Assembly: GCA_963726065.1 (NCBI GenBank)
Contig: CAVSAU010000016.1
Location: 558,001 to 622,000, forward strand
DNA: 64,000 bases
Direction: 5' to 3'
From: Neomesorhizobium sp963726065
GTDB taxonomy: Bacteria; Pseudomonadota; Alphaproteobacteria; Rhizobiales; Rhizobiaceae
Shown here: in pieces, positions 62,918 to 64,000 of the stretch
How the letters are laid out: every line of letters begins with the position of its first letter
Numbering within the stretch: the first letter of the stretch is position 1
Position numbers and translations under genes: made by a program
Notes under the pieces: generated by a model
Database searches by the model: none
The model's input: the letters and a program-made list of their open reading frames with translations, nothing else
Told to the model about the DNA's origin: nothing

Positions 62918-63243
62918 CTGTTCGTATTTTATTTTTGCCGAGAACGGGTGTGGTGGCGCGACGCAAGTGGACTGCCGATAAGATCTGGTGGCCGTCCGAC
63001 GGTAGTCGCGCGCGCTGGGCGAAAACTACGCGGGCACTGTGATATGATCGGCCGCGCGGGGGTTGGAGGCTTCCTTTTCGGTCAGCTCAGCAGCAGCGGC
63101 CAGGGTTCTGGCGTGGCGGTGGCGTTTTTCTGGCGCTGGTGATCGCCGTTTATCTGGGTATGATCGCAGTCGCGATGTTGGGGGCCGCGAACTGGATGTC
63201 CTTGGGCGAGCCGGGCGCCAAGAGCGCTCCTTAGCGCAAACTC
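62918..63243. other. Interval with possible frameshifted small membrane peptide
   Basis: 326 bp downstream of the small membrane frame and before the end of mtnA. ATG 63043 opens IGRAGVGGFLFGQL and, one base out of frame, LALVIAVYLGMIAVAMLGAA then NWMSLGEPGAKSAP runs to TAG 63232-63234. With one correction this would be a ~63 aa single-helix protein. Not recognised, and weakly supported. Confidence 0.3.
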
Positions 63244-64000
63244 CTATGCCGCCTTTGTTCGCCGCTCCGGAAACAGCTCCAGCAGGCCTTCAGGCGACGC
63301 TTCGGCGATGCCGCGCTCGGTGATCAGGCCGGTGACCAGCCTGGCAGGGGTCACGTCGAAGGCCGGATTGCCGGCAGGGGTGGCGTCAGGAGAAATGCGC
63401 ACCTGTGCGACCTCGCCGGATGCCGTCTTGCCCCAGACAAGGGAAACCTCGTCGCCGGAACGTTCTTCGATCGGGATTTCCTTCAATCCGTCATGCACGG
63501 TCCAGTCGATGGTCGGCGACGGCAAGCCGACATAGAACGGCACGCCATTGTCATGCGCGGCGAGCGCCTTCAGATAGGTGCCGATCTTGTTGCAGACGTC
63601 GCCATTAGCCGTCGTGCGGTCGGTGCCGACGATGACCATGTCGACCTCGCCGCGCTGCATAAGGTGGCCGCCGGCGTTGTCGACGATCAGGGTGTGCGCA
63701 ATGCCGTGGCCGGCCATCTCCCAGGCGGTGAGCTGGGCGCCCTGGTTGCGCGGCCGCGTTTCGTCAACATAGACGTGAATGGGAATGCCGGCTTCCGCCG
63801 CCAGGTAGATCGGCGCGGTGGCGGTGCCGTAGTCGACGGTGGCGAGCCAGCCGGCGTTGCAATGGGTGAGGATGTTGACCGGTTCGCCGGGCTTCTTGGT
63901 TGCTGCGATCTTCCTGATGATCTCCAGCCCGTTGCGGCCGATGCCGCGATTGAGCTCGATGTCCTCGTCGGCGATTTCGGCAGCCCGCTTGTACGCCGCG
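63244..64000 (-). CDS. mtnA: S-methyl-5-thioribose-1-phosphate isomerase (partial, N-terminus outside)
   Basis: Isomerises methylthioribose 1-phosphate to methylthioribulose 1-phosphate in methionine salvage. The last ~252 residues are present and unbroken; the start lies beyond 64000. VNILTHCNAGWLATVDYGTA has the catalytic Cys, and HTLIVDNAGGHLMQRGEVDM and DMVIVGTDRTTANGDVCNKI the active-site Asp region. FYVGLPSPTIDWTVHDGLKE and FDVTPARLVTGLITERGIAE are family C-terminal motifs. Unrelated to the C1 genes. Confidence 0.9.
   Translation of the reverse strand, partial: AAYKRAAEIADEDIELNRGIGRNGLEIIRKIAATKKPGEPVNILTHCNAGWLATVDYGTATAPIYLAAEAGIPIHVYVDETRPRNQGAQLTAWEMAGHGIAHTLIVDNAGGHLMQRGEVDMVIVGTDRTTANGDVCNKIGTYLKALAAHDNGVPFYVGLPSPTIDWTVHDGLKEIPIEERSGDEVSLVWGKTASGEVAQVRISPDATPAGNPAFDVTPARLVTGLITERGIAEASPEGLLELFPERRTKAA

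Noticed and set aside
1..64000. CRISPR arrays, tRNA or rRNA genes, insertion sequences
   Set aside because: No regularly spaced repeats, cloverleaf-like segments, rRNA stretches or transposase motifs were seen on either strand.

Overview
The window is a GC-rich chromosomal or megaplasmid segment from an alphaproteobacterium, most likely of the order Hyphomicrobiales (the Mesorhizobium/Phyllobacterium/Rhizobium side). The evidence is the red-type RuBisCO operon with CbbR and CbbX, a coxMNOP-style terminal oxidase, XoxF with PQQ genes, class III cyclases, and a rhizobial-type intergenic palindromic repeat near 58.1 kb. Almost everything between 8 kb and 57 kb belongs to one physiology: lanthanide/PQQ-dependent methanol oxidation, formaldehyde oxidation on tetrahydromethanopterin (H4MPT), and CO2 fixation by the Calvin cycle. 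No serine-cycle genes, formate dehydrogenase, tRNA, rRNA, CRISPR array or insertion sequence was recognised.

Layout. 0-3 kb: end of a tripartite tricarboxylate transporter, a CoA transferase, a citryl-CoA lyase-like protein and a YbaK protein. 3-7.6 kb (minus strand): aa3-type cytochrome c oxidase with two subunit III genes. 8.1-13.1 kb (minus): fhcBADC, the formyltransferase/hydrolase complex, preceded by a pterin-carbinolamine dehydratase. 13.2-19.7 kb (plus): beta-RFAP synthase, mtdB, ATP-grasp ligase, mch, RimK-like ligase, CitG-like protein and fae. 19.9-26.4 kb: remaining H4MPT and methanofuran biosynthesis genes (HisA-like, hydantoinase-like, DUF447, DHPS-like, flavoprotein, amino acid kinase, MfnB-FolB) plus a small cytochrome c. 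26.6-31.8 kb: the PQQ-linked ABC system (binding protein, beta-propeller, cupredoxin-like protein, ATPase, permease, unknown protein). 31.8-43 kb: cbbR, then cbbFPTALSXE, a thioredoxin-like gene and a cbbZ-type phosphatase. 43-48.8 kb: cytochrome c, a tiny Cys-rich protein, a NitT/TauT-type ABC transporter, a metallo-hydrolase and a SoxYZ-like carrier. 49.5-53.6 kb: xoxF, xoxG, xoxJ and a CXXCW protein. 53.7-57.1 kb: pqqABCDE. 57.1-64 kb: mutarotase, a repeat-bearing spacer, adenylate cyclase, histidine phosphatase, decayed fragments and mtnA.

How it works together. XoxF (PQQ plus a lanthanide, made with pqqA-E) oxidises methanol and passes electrons to XoxG. The small cytochromes c and the coxMNOP oxidase could carry them to oxygen. 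Formaldehyde is captured by Fae on H4MPT and oxidised by MtdB and Mch, then released as formate by FhcABCD. CO2 would be fixed by the Cbb enzymes. The two ABC systems, the quinoprotein relay proteins and several conserved unknowns are the least understood part.

Quality caveat. Roughly half of the genes in the first 20 kb, and several between 42 and 51 kb, need one or more single-base frame corrections to give full-length proteins, whereas 20.6-42 kb is nearly clean. The interrupted genes keep family motifs on both sides of each break, so sequencing or assembly indels are more likely than gene decay. Coordinates of such genes span the whole reconstructed gene.
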